A DNA stretch of 64,000 nucleotides from Oceanicoccus sagamiensis (GCF_002117105.1 NZ_CP019343.1:992001-1056000); one strand, 5' to 3'. Positions 1 through 9,604 are shown, numbered from the stretch's first letter. Program-made: numbers and translations. Notes: generated by a model from the sequence alone, not told the origin.

Positions 1-2270
1 TCAACGCTATAGCCTTTCTCTTCTAACGTGGCCGCGGCTGATAAGGCTTGTTGCATGATAGAACCACTGGATAGCAAATGAATTTTATCACCGGTTTGTT
101 CACTACGTTTAAAACAGTAAGCACCGTTTAAAATACCATCCTGTACCGACTCATCAGCAGGCATCGCTGGCATAATATGGTTTTCATTATAGACCGTGAT
201 GTAATAGAAAATCTTCTCTTCCAGTTCATACATGCGGTGAATACCATCACGAACGATAACCGCCAATTCAAAAGCAAAAGCAGGGTCATAACTTTTCAGG
301 TTTGGATAAGTACTCGCTAAAACATGGGAGTGACCATCCTGATGCTGCAAACCTTCACCATTGAGCGTGGTGCGACCTGCCGTGCCACCCAATAAGAAAC
401 CACGACACATCATATCGGCGCAGGACCAAATCATATCTCCTACTCGCTGAAAGCCAAAAATAGAGTAGAAAATATAAAAGGGAATCATTGGTAAGCCATG
501 TACCGCATAAGCCGTACCCGCCGCCATAAAGGAAGCCATAGCACCGGTCTCACAAATACCTTCCTGTAAAATCTGCCCGTCTTTGGCCTCACGGTATGAC
601 AATAAACTATCGGCATCTTCCGGCGTATAGTTTTGCCCTTCCGAAGAATAAATACCAGCCACATTAAACAAGCCATCCATACCAAAGGTGCGAGCTTCAT
701 CTGGCACAATAGGCACAACGTATTGCCCTATCTCCTTGTCTTTTAATAGTTGCGCTAAAATTCTGACAATGGCTGAGGTGGTCGACATTTCTCTATCGCC
801 ATTGCCCTGCAAAAATTTGTTAAAGCTTGCCAGCTCAGGCGTTTTGATCGGCAGGCAATTAACTTCACGTCGGGGAAGATACCCTCCCAGGCCTTCACGA
901 TGCCGATTTAGGTAGTCCAGCTCTTCGCTACCCTCTGCCGGGCGATAAAAATCACCACGTTTAATTGCCTCGTCATCCAGCGGAATCCCGAAATCTTTGG
1001 CACACTGTAAACGCTCTTCTGCACTAAGGTTTTTCTTTTGGTGAGCGGTATTTCTTCCCTGCGCTCCGGCCCCCATACCTTCGCCTTTAACCGTTTTTAC
1101 TAAAATTACGGTTGGCTTGTCATGAGATTTTTCAGCCCGGTCAAAAGCTGCGAAGATTTTCTTGGGGTCCTGACCACCCCGTTTAATTTCTTTTAACTCT
1201 TCATCGGTTAAAGAGTTCATCATTTGCTCAAGCTCAGGGTTACCATCCACCCAGTGTTCACGCTGCTGGTCACCGCTTAATACGGAGTAACGCTGATAGT
1301 CACCATCAACACAATCTTCCATCCGTTTACGGAGAGTGCCATTTTGATCCTGGGCCAATAAACCATCCCAACCACTGCCCCAAATCACTTTAACGACATT
1401 CCAATCAGCGCCGCGAAAGGTTCTTTCTAATTCCTGAATAATCTTGCCGTTACCCCTAACAGGGCCGTCAAGGCGCTGTAGGTTACAGTTAATCACCAGC
1501 ACTAAATTATCCAGTTTTTCTCGGGCGGCAATATTAATCGTACCCAATACCTCCGGCTCATCCGATTCACCATCACCAATAAAACACCAAACCTTGCCAC
1601 CGTTTTTAGGTTTTAAGCCACGGTTTTCCAAATACTTGGCAAAGCGCGCCTGATATATAGCAGAGGGCGTTGACAGCCCCATCGATGCATTGGGCATCTG
1701 CCAAAAATCAGGCATTAAACGCGGATGCGGGTAAGAACACAGACCACCACCGGGTTTTAATTCACGACGGAAATTACCCACCTGCTGTTCACTCAAACGC
1801 CCCTCAACAAATGCTCTGGCGTAAACACCGGGAGCAGCATGGGGCTGTGATAACAGTAAATCACCGCCGTAGTCCTGAGTCCGGGCACGGAAGAAATGAT
1901 TAAACCCCACCTCCATCATGGTGGCCGCTGAAGCATACGTCGCGATATGACCACCAACACCGGTACCTTGATCCTGCGCCTGCAAAACCATCGCCATCGC
2001 ATTCCAGCGAATAATATTTTCAATGCGTTTTTCCAGTTTGCTATCACCGGGGTATTGCGGTTGTTCTGACGGCGGGATGGTATTGATATAAGGGGTGTTT
2101 AGTGTGGCCTCATTGAGGGAGATACCGCGCTCTAAAATATGATTTTGCATCGAACGCAAAATTTCACGGACTCCGGCTTCACCAAATTGCTGGTAGATAT
2201 AGTCAATGGATTCTTGCCATTCCTGCTTATCGGCACTGAGGTCTTCACTAATCGTTGTTGGGTTGTTCAC
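1..2270 (-). CDS. aceE: Pyruvate dehydrogenase E1 component, homodimeric type (3' end beyond window)
   Basis: Thiamine-diphosphate-dependent E1 subunit of the pyruvate dehydrogenase complex, which decarboxylates pyruvate and acetylates the E2 lipoyl domain in the cytoplasm. About 756 N-terminal residues are visible of the roughly 890 usual in the AceE family; the rest lies left of base 1. The reading frame is continuous to the edge. The thiamine-diphosphate motif is seen as GDGE followed by NCNLQ, and the family segments GGGLCSYPHPRLMPDFWQ and GRNTAHQKK are present. I chose the GTG at 2270 because AGG lies just upstream and the protein then starts VNNPTTISEDL; a GTG two codons upstream is also possible. 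Divergent to an Lrp-type regulator, 168 bp away. The E2 gene aceF would be expected beyond the left edge. Confidence 0.96.
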   Translation of the reverse strand, partial: MNNPTTISEDLSADKQEWQESIDYIYQQFGEAGVREILRSMQNHILERGISLNEATLNTPYINTIPPSEQPQYPGDSKLEKRIENIIRWNAMAMVLQAQDQGTGVGGHIATYASAATMMEVGFNHFFRARTQDYGGDLLLSQPHAAPGVYARAFVEGRLSEQQVGNFRRELKPGGGLCSYPHPRLMPDFWQMPNASMGLSTPSAIYQARFAKYLENRGLKPKNGGKVWCFIGDGESDEPEVLGTINIAAREKLDNLVLVINCNLQRLDGPVRGNGKIIQELERTFRGADWNVVKVIWGSGWDGLLAQDQNGTLRKRMEDCVDGDYQRYSVLSGDQQREHWVDGNPELEQMMNSLTDEELKEIKRGGQDPKKIFAAFDRAEKSHDKPTVILVKTVKGEGMGAGAQGRNTAHQKKNLSAEERLQCAKDFGIPLDDEAIKRGDFYRPAEGSEELDYLNRHREGLGGYLPRREVNCLPIKTPELASFNKFLQGNGDREMSTTSAIVRILAQLLKDKEIGQYVVPIVPDEARTFGMDGLFNVAGIYSSEGQNYTPEDADSLLSYREAKDGQILQEGICETGAMASFMAAGTAYAVHGLPMIPFYIFYSIFGFQRVGDMIWSCADMMCRGFLLGGTAGRTTLNGEGLQHQDGHSHVLASTYPNLKSYDPAFAFELAVIVRDGIHRMYELEEKIFYYITVYNENHIMPAMPADESVQDGILNGAYCFKRSEQTGDKIHLLSSGSIMQQALSAAATLEEKGYSV

Positions 2271-2438
2271 GAGCACACCTTTTATTTAATACTCAATGGC
2301 GCATCGCTCTGCGGCGATATAGCGCTATTTCCAGAGGGCCTATTATAAAGCGACAGCCCTATTAAAGATTGCAAACTATGCGCAGAAAGACTATAAATTA
2401 GCAATAAACAAACATTTATAACCACAAAAAGACAGATT

Positions 2439-2930
2439 ATGCCAAAACAAGCCTTGGAGATATCGTTAGACCGCATTGACCTGCGCATACTTAGCCACCT
2501 GCAAAACAATGCCCGCATTACCAATACCGAGCTGGCTGACGCGGTTGGGCTATCGCCCTCCCCCTGCCTGCGACGGGTTAAAGCACTGGAAGCCCACGGG
2601 GTGTTAAAGCACTATGCCGGGATTGTAGATGCTAAAGCCGTGGGGCTGCCGATTAGTGTCTTTGTGAGTGTTTCGCTAAACCGGCAGGAGCAGCAAGGCT
2701 TGCAGGATTTTGAAGAAACCGTCTCCGATTATATTGAGGTAATGGAATGCTATTTAATGACCGGTTCATCGGATTATTTATTACGGGTAGTGGTGCCTGA
2801 TCTGGAAAGCTATGAACGCTTTTTAACCCATAAGCTAACCCGTATTAATGGTATCGCCAATATCCAATCCAGCTTTGCACTCAAGCAGGTGGTTTATAAA
2901 ACGGAACTTCCCCTGGCCAGTGAAGACTAG
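2439..2930 (+). CDS. Lrp/AsnC family transcriptional regulator
   Basis: Sequence-specific DNA-binding regulator of the feast/famine family, 163 residues, the usual length. An N-terminal winged HTH (about residues 8-60, with LDRIDLRILSHLQ and NTELADAVGLSPSPCLRRVKAL) is followed by an alpha/beta RAM ligand-binding domain (about 70-150, including the VMECYLMTGSSDYLLRVVV segment). It is divergent to aceE and may regulate it or respond to an amino acid; that is inference from position. Its stop codon overlaps the end of the convergent diguanylate cyclase gene by 4 bp. The effector cannot be read from the sequence. Confidence 0.93.
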   Translation: MPKQALEISLDRIDLRILSHLQNNARITNTELADAVGLSPSPCLRRVKALEAHGVLKHYAGIVDAKAVGLPISVFVSVSLNRQEQQGLQDFEETVSDYIEVMECYLMTGSSDYLLRVVVPDLESYERFLTHKLTRINGIANIQSSFALKQVVYKTELPLASED

Positions 2931-4504
2931 CCAGCCCGCACTCGGTTACGCCCCTGTTCCTTGGCCTGGTAAAGGGCATCATCCGCTGCTTTAACCAGAG
3001 CGCGAGAAGGCTGTTTACCGGCGGGGGTTAATGTTGCGACACCGACACTGATGGTAACAAAGTCACTGACGTCAGAGTCTTCATGTACAATTTCCAGTTC
3101 TTCCACTTTTTTACGGCAGCGCTCCGCGAGGGCCATTGAGCCTTCGTCGGTTTCTGGCAACAGTACAATAAATTCTTCACCACCAAAACGAGCCACCATA
3201 TCGGCGGGCCGTTTTGTCGAGACGGTTAACGCTCTGGATACTTGCTGTAAGCAGTAATCACCTTCGATATGGCCATAACGATCGTTATAGGTTTTAAAAT
3301 AATCCACATCGATCATTAGCAGCGTAATCGCATGTTTGCCCCTGGCGGCGCGGGACCATTCCGATTCCAGTTTTTCTTCAAAGTAACGGCGGTTAGCAAC
3401 ACCGGTCAGGTAATCAGTACGGGATAGGCGATCTAATTCATGATTGGCTTTTTGCAGCTCATCGGTTCGCTGCTCTACCAGCTCCTGAACGATAGCCGTA
3501 CGGCGTTGAATGGCAAATAAATAAATCGCCAGTGATAGTGTAATCGCAACGCCGGTAGCAAAGGCCCATATTTTGACACTCTTGGCCTGAGTCGCAAAAT
3601 ACTCATCAGTGGGTATCAGGGTCACTTCCCAGGTTGAGGTCGCGCGATTACTAAACGCGCTTTTTACGGTGTAATCTGCTTGCAGATTGCCACTTTTAGG
3701 GGCAACAGCAAAGACATCTTTCTTGCCAGCACCACTGCCCATCGTCACGGCAATATCCAATAAATCACCACCAGCAATATCACTAAAGTAAGTAAAGATC
3801 AGTGAGAAGTTAACCAAAAAAACCAAATAGCCTTGCTCGGCCTGGGTTTTACCATCAGGTAATACCACCGCTTTATTCAGTGGTGTTGCCAATAGCATTT
3901 GCAATCTTGGCCGTGCATTCCCCGGGTTTAACAGATCATCAATCGATGGCAGAAAACGCATGGATACCTGATCTTCTACTTTGCCTAAATCGGCAAACAT
4001 GGAACCCAGCTCACCAAAGCCGCCCATATCCCAACCAAGATATTGCTGGGACGACTCACTACCATTCAGATAGACCACCGGGTGATAAAGGGGCTTGGGA
4101 ACTGAAGGAATAAAACCGGCTGGCCCTGCATACATTTTAAAAAAGAAACCCGGGTTAACACCACGCATAGCCTTTTCAACAGCGGGACGCTGCTCTGGCG
4201 CAACCATCGGAATCCAAAACAGGGCATCTAAATCAGGGTAGAGCTTAATCGCGTTAATCGACAACTGGTCAAATTGTTGCAGATCGATAGAGGGGGAGTC
4301 TTCAAAGACGGAAACCAGGGTACGCGCGAGAGTGACTTCCTTTTCAGTGCTAAACTCCATCACACTGATCCAGCGTTCCATATTGGCTTTTAATTCCGAT
4401 GCCAATAAGCGCTTTTGGGTTTTCTCGATCTCCATACCAATAAACAACGTTACCCCAAAACCAATCAGGGCAACCATAGCTGGAACCAATATTCTGCGTA
4501 ACAT
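2927..4504 (-). CDS. Membrane diguanylate cyclase with CHASE sensor and GGDEF domain
   Basis: Predicted to make cyclic di-GMP from two GTP at the inner membrane in response to an extracytoplasmic signal. Order: short N-terminus, transmembrane segment (about 5-26), periplasmic CHASE-like domain (about 60-240, with YPDLDALFWIPMV), second transmembrane segment near 310-330, a short coiled linker, and a GGDEF domain from about 360. The active-site motif is GGEEF at 441-445, and the inhibitory site RxxD (RPAD) sits five residues before it, so the enzyme looks active and product-inhibited. I prefer the ATG at 4504, with GAG upstream, over a TTG at 4549 that adds a polar leader before the first membrane helix. 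No EAL domain is present. Confidence 0.9.
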   Translation of the reverse strand: MLRRILVPAMVALIGFGVTLFIGMEIEKTQKRLLASELKANMERWISVMEFSTEKEVTLARTLVSVFEDSPSIDLQQFDQLSINAIKLYPDLDALFWIPMVAPEQRPAVEKAMRGVNPGFFFKMYAGPAGFIPSVPKPLYHPVVYLNGSESSQQYLGWDMGGFGELGSMFADLGKVEDQVSMRFLPSIDDLLNPGNARPRLQMLLATPLNKAVVLPDGKTQAEQGYLVFLVNFSLIFTYFSDIAGGDLLDIAVTMGSGAGKKDVFAVAPKSGNLQADYTVKSAFSNRATSTWEVTLIPTDEYFATQAKSVKIWAFATGVAITLSLAIYLFAIQRRTAIVQELVEQRTDELQKANHELDRLSRTDYLTGVANRRYFEEKLESEWSRAARGKHAITLLMIDVDYFKTYNDRYGHIEGDYCLQQVSRALTVSTKRPADMVARFGGEEFIVLLPETDEGSMALAERCRKKVEELEIVHEDSDVSDFVTISVGVATLTPAGKQPSRALVKAADDALYQAKEQGRNRVRAG

Positions 4505-4595
4505 AAATACATTCTCAAGCTTAATGGTGCGATGAGGTGTTACGTCCAATGTATCAGCAGGCCTTGATAGCAGCCCTTAGTGCAGCGTGATAACA

Positions 4596-4615
4596 GCTGC
4601 CACATTTATGGCAGC
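4596..4615. other. Short hairpin between two leftward genes
   Basis: GCTGCCA and TGGCAGC form a 7-bp stem with a 6-base loop in the 185-bp gap between the MFS gene and the diguanylate cyclase. There is no U-run on either strand, so it is not a convincing intrinsic terminator. It could be an operator or chance. Confidence 0.3.
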
Positions 4616-4689
4616 AATGATAGTCAATTAACTACGCCTTAAAACATTATAGGTGATATATCGTTTTTTGCGCGTAAAAGAGCCCCGAC

Positions 4690-5898
4690 TTAAGAAGTAA
4701 GGGCATCCCCTTTGGACCAATTTCGCTGTACCGAACCGGCCAGAAAGAACAGCACAATCATCAGCAGGGCACAGACATAGAAGGAACCATGAATATAAAT
4801 ATAGGTAAATACCGCCCCAGTCAGCAAGGTACCTACACAGCGACCCAAAGTACCCATGGAATTGAAGACACCCATGACCATACCTCGCTCGGTATGCCCG
4901 GCGCGCTGGGAAATAAGGCTTTGTGTACCGGTCATCACCACCGCGCTGGAACCTGAAACAAAGGCCATCAGGATATAGACTAGCCAGATTTGTTGCATAT
5001 CAGCCGCTATCGCCATGCCTATCAAACCGGCACCGTAACCCAATGCTCCGGCCTTAATCAGGACATGCTCACCAAAGCGCCGGGTTAAGGGGCCAACTAA
5101 ACCGCCCTGCACCACCGCCAGCGTAATACCGCCGGCCAACAAGAAGGGCACCAGTCCCTGCGGCCCATCAACCAGTGCCGCCCCTTCATAACTGGCCCAG
5201 ATAGGAAACACAGCTTCAAAGAAACCCGCAGCAATATTGTAGGCAAAGCCCGACAAAATTACCTTTCGCGCCAGCGGGCGCCGCATTACTTCAACAATCT
5301 CTTTTATCCGGCTGGTTTTAGGCTCGGCACGCAGTGCATCGCGATGTTTTTTATCCAGGCTTTCAGGCAGGGCAAATACAACCGCCAGAAAAGCCGTAAA
5401 GGACAAGGCGCCAGACACATAAGCTGGCAAGACAAAATTGGCATTTTCAAAATCATCACCCGCCAGGTAGCTACCCAGCGCAGGCCCCAGAATAAACCCC
5501 AAACCAAAGGCGGCCCCGATAAGCCCCATCGCCTTGGCTCGGTCTTCTTCCTTGGAGACATCGGTCATATAGGCTTGAGCCGCCGCCATATTGCCCGCCA
5601 TAGCCCCACTAATAAGCCGTGCCACTGCTACCATCCAAAGGGAGCTGGCATTGGCCAAAATCACATAGCCAACCGTTGCCCCCAACATACTCAACATCAA
5701 TACCGGGCGGCGGCCATAGTAATCACTGATACGGCCAAGAATAGGCGTGGTAAAAAACATGGCCACGGAGTACAAGCCCATCAGCACGGTCGCCAATGCC
5801 GGTGAGGCACCCAGATTCAGCGCATAGAACGCAAAGATAGGCACCATAATGCCAAAACCGATCAGGTCGATAAGGATGACGAAAAAAGCAACAAACAT
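4690..5898 (-). CDS. MFS transporter, TetA/drug:H+ antiporter-like
   Basis: Inner-membrane carrier of 402 residues with about 12 hydrophobic segments. The loop 2-3 signature appears as GRISDYYGRRPVL, and the first helix (DLIGFGIMVPIFAFYALNLG) resembles the TetA/multidrug branch. Substrate unknown: efflux of a drug or pathway intermediate is the usual role, but uptake cannot be excluded. It is divergent to the flavin-reductase-like gene; the shared 241-bp gap holds a long inverted repeat and a pair of direct repeats that look regulatory. First gene at the left edge of the catabolic island. Confidence 0.88.
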   Translation of the reverse strand: MFVAFFVILIDLIGFGIMVPIFAFYALNLGASPALATVLMGLYSVAMFFTTPILGRISDYYGRRPVLMLSMLGATVGYVILANASSLWMVAVARLISGAMAGNMAAAQAYMTDVSKEEDRAKAMGLIGAAFGLGFILGPALGSYLAGDDFENANFVLPAYVSGALSFTAFLAVVFALPESLDKKHRDALRAEPKTSRIKEIVEVMRRPLARKVILSGFAYNIAAGFFEAVFPIWASYEGAALVDGPQGLVPFLLAGGITLAVVQGGLVGPLTRRFGEHVLIKAGALGYGAGLIGMAIAADMQQIWLVYILMAFVSGSSAVVMTGTQSLISQRAGHTERGMVMGVFNSMGTLGRCVGTLLTGAVFTYIYIHGSFYVCALLMIVLFFLAGSVQRNWSKGDALTS

Positions 5899-5913
5899 AA
5901 AAGCTCCGAAAAC

Positions 5914-5950
5914 CAGCCATCAATAATTGGATATTATTGACTGATGGCTG
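5914..5950. promoter_or_regulatory. Long inverted repeat just upstream of the MFS start
   Basis: CAGCCATCAATAAT and ATTATTGACTGATGGCTG are inverted copies, except for a four-base insertion in the right copy, around a TGGAT loop. The element sits 16 bp before the MFS start at 5898, so in the leftward mRNA it would be a leader hairpin; as DNA it could be an operator. It could occlude or precede the ribosome binding site. Confidence 0.45.
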
Positions 5951-6040
5951 CAGGCCTGCGCACTTAGGACTTAAGCCTGTGCGACAAACACAATAAATAA
6001 GGGGTAAGCATTAACATAACTTGACTCGCTAGTGTTTGAG

Positions 6041-6088
6041 CAAGTTGACATAACAATATACCATTTGTGGACAACTTATATAACAATA
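6041..6088. promoter_or_regulatory. Two direct repeats, candidate operator
   Basis: CAAGTTGACATAACAATA (6041-6058) and CAACTTATATAACAATA (6072-6088) are near-identical direct repeats about 31 bp apart in the divergent promoter region of the MFS (leftward) and flavin-reductase-like (rightward) genes. Read on the minus strand both give TATTGTTAT, which also occurs at 31612-31627 and resembles motifs at 9605, 14426 and 28090. Binding of a common regulator is inference. Confidence 0.5.
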
Positions 6089-6139
6089 AAAACGGCAGCC
6101 ACTGGATATCTGCGCTGCCCTGTAAACCGGTGACACACA

Positions 6140-7036
6140 ATGTTTGGATGGTTAAAGAAAAACCGTAAGATAAACACCTTTAACGAGGAGTTTGTCAAAA
6201 ACCCTCACAGGGATAACTGGTATCAGGCCAACTCCTATTACCCGCTGCCCTTTGCTCTGGTCACCACCGTTGATGAGAACGGTAAAACCAATATTGGCCC
6301 CCATTCGTTTACCATGCCCTATGGTGTTATTAGTGATTATTCTTTAGTGCTGATTACCCGACATAATTCCAATACGGCCATTAACCTGACTCGGACCAAA
6401 AAATGCGCCCTGCATTTTATTGAGTACGATAAAAAGCACTTAAAGACCGTCGTGGGTTTGGGCTACCCTGGCCAGACCACCGAAGAGAAAATGGCACACC
6501 AGGACTTTACCTTTATTGACAGCCCCACCGAGGGCAGAGCCAGCGGTGATGGTATTCACCCCCCTTTAATTAAAGAAGCCATTCAAGTCTATGAATGCAC
6601 TCTGGACGAGTCGGTGAACTTTCACTATAACGAAGCCTCATCAACACGGCACTTTATTATTAAGCTGGAGAATATTCTGCTGAAAGAAAGCTGGCATAAA
6701 AATATTAATAACGACAACCCGATGATGCCTAACCTGCCTATCTCCTATGGCTTTAGAGACGGTAAAGATTTTTGGTTTACCCAGCACGGCAAACCGTTTT
6801 CCATCCCTACACCTACCGACCGCGGGCCAAAGTCAGCAGCCGTTATTTATACCGCCAACCGTATGGATGATGATGTAAAGTTTACCGATGAAGCCTGCGA
6901 AAAGTTGACCGGTGTACCCAGGGTGTTTTTGAAAACGGCATTAAATGGCATTATTAAAAAGGCCAAACAGGAAGGGGTTACCTTAGTCGATGAAGCATTT
7001 GTTGACCGGATTAATAGTGAGCGCAATAAAAAATAA
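6140..7036 (+). CDS. Flavin-reductase-like FMN-binding protein with PCP_red-like C-terminal tail
   Basis: 298 residues. The N-terminal ~200 residues match the flavin reductase / flavoprotein oxygenase split-barrel family: SYYPLPFALVTTVDENGKTN, then NIGPHSFTMPYGV, ITRHNSNTAINL and a long barrel tail. Such proteins bind FMN and either supply reduced flavin to a monooxygenase or act as oxidoreductases. The last ~50 residues (FTDEACEKLTGVPRVFLK and on to VTLVDEAFVD) resemble the PCP_red domain known from the C-terminus of dark protochlorophyllide reductase subunits. That fusion is unusual. First gene of a rightward unit; it ends 5 bp before the stop of the convergent MFS gene. Physiological role unknown; supplying flavin to oxygenases in this island is inference. 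Confidence 0.82.
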   Translation: MFGWLKKNRKINTFNEEFVKNPHRDNWYQANSYYPLPFALVTTVDENGKTNIGPHSFTMPYGVISDYSLVLITRHNSNTAINLTRTKKCALHFIEYDKKHLKTVVGLGYPGQTTEEKMAHQDFTFIDSPTEGRASGDGIHPPLIKEAIQVYECTLDESVNFHYNEASSTRHFIIKLENILLKESWHKNINNDNPMMPNLPISYGFRDGKDFWFTQHGKPFSIPTPTDRGPKSAAVIYTANRMDDDVKFTDEACEKLTGVPRVFLKTALNGIIKKAKQEGVTLVDEAFVDRINSERNKK

Positions 7037-7054
7037 GACGCCTACGCGTCTTTT
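7035..7054. terminator. Compact hairpin between convergent genes
   Basis: AAGACGC/GCGTCTT forms a 7-bp stem with a CTAC loop followed by four T on the plus strand. It overlaps the stop codons of both convergent genes (stops at 7036 and 7042). The short T-run makes it a weak intrinsic terminator. Confidence 0.5.
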
Positions 7055-8223
7055 CGCCAATCCGTCTTCAGTGCCACCCACGCAGCGGGAATAGCAATGA
7101 CCGCTGCCAGTATAAAAACGGCCTTTAAATCATAGTAACTATACACCAGCGCCATTAACATGGGACCCAGCGTTTGCCCAACGCGAAACACAAAACTATT
7201 TAAGGTCAGATACGACGCGGTCATTCCCTCAGGGGCCAAACGGGTATGCAAAGCCATAATGGACGGTACTGCCAAACCATGCCCCAAACCCAGCCAGGCA
7301 CAGGCCAATAACACCCACCCTAATTGATCGGTAGATTGAAAGAGATAGAAAGCCCCCGCATAAGTGAAGTACGCAAAAGCCAACACACGATGAAAACCAA
7401 ATTTTGCATGGATAGCACCCAATCTAAACGCCACCACCCCGACCATGGCTGAGAACAAAGACATGGCAAAACCAATAATAATTTCGCGCTGAAAACTCAA
7501 ACCAAAACTGTCGATAACCGGGGAAAAGGTCTGTGTTAAGTACAAGGCATAAAAGGTAAGAAATGCACCGCCCATCATAATAAATGAAGTGAAGTTTAAA
7601 TACGCCGCCAACATCACCCGGCGGTCGGTCAAGGAGCGCAGCAAGTTTTTTAAATACTGACGCGTATCCAGGTCGGTAAGCTTTTCGCTATAGTTTAAAA
7701 ACAACTGATTATAGATAGCGATAGGAATGGCGACGGCACTCAGAAAAAATGGGTAGCGCCAGGAACTGGCCACCAACAGCCCACCTAATAGCGGAAACAA
7801 CACCATACCGATACTATTAACAGTCATATTATAACCAAAGTAACGAACACGCTTTGGGCCCTCAAAGATATCGGTAATCATGGTGGTACTTAATGTACCT
7901 AAAGCCGAAGAACCTACACCTTGAATAAAACGCCAAAAGATCAACCACTCTAACGAGTTAGTTAAACCGCAAGCAAAACCAGCAATACCAAAAATATACA
8001 ATGAGGGGATTAACAATTTTTTGCGGCCAAACTTATCAGCGATCAGCCCCATAAACGGCGCAACCAATACCGTCCCCATAGTAAAAGCGGTAATAATATA
8101 ACCAATATTAGCCTTATCAATCGCCAGCGCTCCAGCAATCAACGGCAAGGCGGGCGCAATGGTAAACACCCCCGCCATAGACAGGGAGGTGACCAAATAA
8201 ATACCCAGCAAATTTTTATTCAA
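7042..8223 (-). CDS. MFS transporter
   Basis: About 393 residues with 12 predicted membrane helices and the MFS loop motif GLIADKFGRKKLL after helix 2. FWRFIQGVGSSALGTLS marks helix 4. The start is probably the TTG at 8223 (MNKNLLGIYLVTSLSMAG), preceded by GAGGTG; an in-frame TTG four codons upstream at 8235 destroys that Shine-Dalgarno. A strong terminator for the upstream monooxygenase gene lies immediately before this start, so its expression probably depends on readthrough or an embedded promoter. Likely moves a substrate or product of the island; direction and substrate unknown. Confidence 0.86.
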   Translation of the reverse strand: MNKNLLGIYLVTSLSMAGVFTIAPALPLIAGALAIDKANIGYIITAFTMGTVLVAPFMGLIADKFGRKKLLIPSLYIFGIAGFACGLTNSLEWLIFWRFIQGVGSSALGTLSTTMITDIFEGPKRVRYFGYNMTVNSIGMVLFPLLGGLLVASSWRYPFFLSAVAIPIAIYNQLFLNYSEKLTDLDTRQYLKNLLRSLTDRRVMLAAYLNFTSFIMMGGAFLTFYALYLTQTFSPVIDSFGLSFQREIIIGFAMSLFSAMVGVVAFRLGAIHAKFGFHRVLAFAYFTYAGAFYLFQSTDQLGWVLLACAWLGLGHGLAVPSIMALHTRLAPEGMTASYLTLNSFVFRVGQTLGPMLMALVYSYYDLKAVFILAAVIAIPAAWVALKTDWRKDA

Positions 8224-8240
8224 TCTACACCTCAAGCAAT

Positions 8241-8275
8241 AAAAAACGGGGCACGTTATTCACGCACCCCGTTTT
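8241..8275 (-). terminator. Intrinsic terminator after the FAD monooxygenase gene
   Basis: On the minus strand AAAACGGGGTGCG and CGTGCCCCGTTTTTT form a GC-rich stem followed by a T-run. It lies 29 bp after the monooxygenase stop and only about 17 bp before the next MFS start, so it separates two genes that otherwise look operonic. Confidence 0.8.
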
Positions 8276-8303
8276 AATCATAGACTAAAAGTCAGGTCGG
8301 CTA

Positions 8304-9506
8304 TTACTTAACCGCCAAACTATCTCTGACGCAGTCAATCATCGCTCTTTCCATCACAAAGGCTTTGGCCTTAACAGGATCAGCGGCCGTTTCCATTAGC
8401 ATTTTTTGCCTTGCGGCCTGCACATCGGTTTCAGTCGATTCCATAAGCTTTTTATTAGTAATGGTATGTTCCTGAACAAACTTAACCGCCAACTCACGGC
8501 GCTGCCGATCGTAATGCTTGAACTTCTCAATATAGTCCGCACCGCCATTGATAATCTCAACCAGTTTGACTGCCAGGTTATGAGCATCATGCAAACCGCC
8601 GTTCATACCCATACCACCCAGCGGGTTGTTAATATGGCAAGAGTCGCCGGCCAAGACAATACGGTCGTTAAAATAGGTTTCTGATACGCGCTGGTGCACA
8701 TTGTATAGCGTGCGGTGGCCAATATCGTAATCCCCTTCTTTGCTATGCAGATGATTTAACCGCTCCTGAATATACTCATCAGACAAATAGGTTTCATCAG
8801 AAATAGAGGACTCGGTTGGCCAGAGTACACGCCACTTTTTCTCGGTACGTAAAATCACACACCACTCATCAGGGTCGGCAACATAGTTAACATAGGCCAG
8901 GTTATCGAACACCTCTTCAAACGGAAAATCCGTGCTAACTACCAGAAACTTCTCATCGTAAGTAAAACCGCCATAACCAATACCAGCGGATTTACGTACA
9001 TTACTGGAAGCGCCATCACAGCCTAATAAGAAAGGCGTGACTAAAGTGTCGACACCGCTGGGCGTTTCTACATCAACTTCTACACTATCGCCGTTTTGAC
9101 GGCTATCGATCACCTTATTGCAGAAGCGCACGTCAACATGAGGGTAATCTTTCAACATCTCATTGACGATCAGCGTCATTTCATACTGCTCAAGCTGAAG
9201 CCGGAAGGGAAAAGGGGTTTCGTCGGCAACAATGGCCATATCGAACTCAGCCACTTCATTGGTTTGACGATCACGGTATTGATACTTGGTGACCACAAGA
9301 CCTTTGGCTACCAACTTTTCAGTCACGCCCAGCTCATCCAGCATTTCCAGCGAGGGTGGGTGAAAGGTAGAGGCCCGCAGATCGATGGGGATGGCAGCTT
9401 CTTTTTCCAGCATGATCACAGGGATATCGTGCTGCGCCAAATAAAGGGCCAATAAAGACCCAGCAGGGCCTGTGCCCGCAATTACAATCGGTTGATTAAT
9501 GCTCAT
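8304..9506 (-). CDS. Class A FAD-dependent aromatic monooxygenase
   Basis: 400 residues, the normal size for p-hydroxybenzoate hydroxylase-type single-component flavin monooxygenases, which hydroxylate aromatic or heteroaromatic rings using NAD(P)H and O2. The three family fingerprints are present: GTGPAG (11-16) for the FAD dinucleotide fold, the DG motif LLGCDGASS (D164-G165), and the GD motif LAGDSCH (G287-D288) followed by NPLGGMGMNGGLHDAHNL. No C-terminal thioredoxin-like extension is present. Faces its own terminator and has a 229-bp leader region shared with the TonB receptor's terminator, containing a TGTTATAACA palindrome at 9605-9614. Substrate unknown; a nicotinate- or phenol-type ring is plausible but unproven. 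Confidence 0.9.
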   Translation of the reverse strand: MSINQPIVIAGTGPAGSLLALYLAQHDIPVIMLEKEAAIPIDLRASTFHPPSLEMLDELGVTEKLVAKGLVVTKYQYRDRQTNEVAEFDMAIVADETPFPFRLQLEQYEMTLIVNEMLKDYPHVDVRFCNKVIDSRQNGDSVEVDVETPSGVDTLVTPFLLGCDGASSNVRKSAGIGYGGFTYDEKFLVVSTDFPFEEVFDNLAYVNYVADPDEWCVILRTEKKWRVLWPTESSISDETYLSDEYIQERLNHLHSKEGDYDIGHRTLYNVHQRVSETYFNDRIVLAGDSCHINNPLGGMGMNGGLHDAHNLAVKLVEIINGGADYIEKFKHYDRQRRELAVKFVQEHTITNKKLMESTETDVQAARQKMLMETAADPVKAKAFVMERAMIDCVRDSLAVK

Positions 9507-9604
9507 TACCAGCCACCTAAAACGTGAAATTACAATAAAAATAAGGACTTAGCTATTTATCTGTGCATTGTGGACACACCGCACAGCAGCCATAATTGAT
9601 TCTT

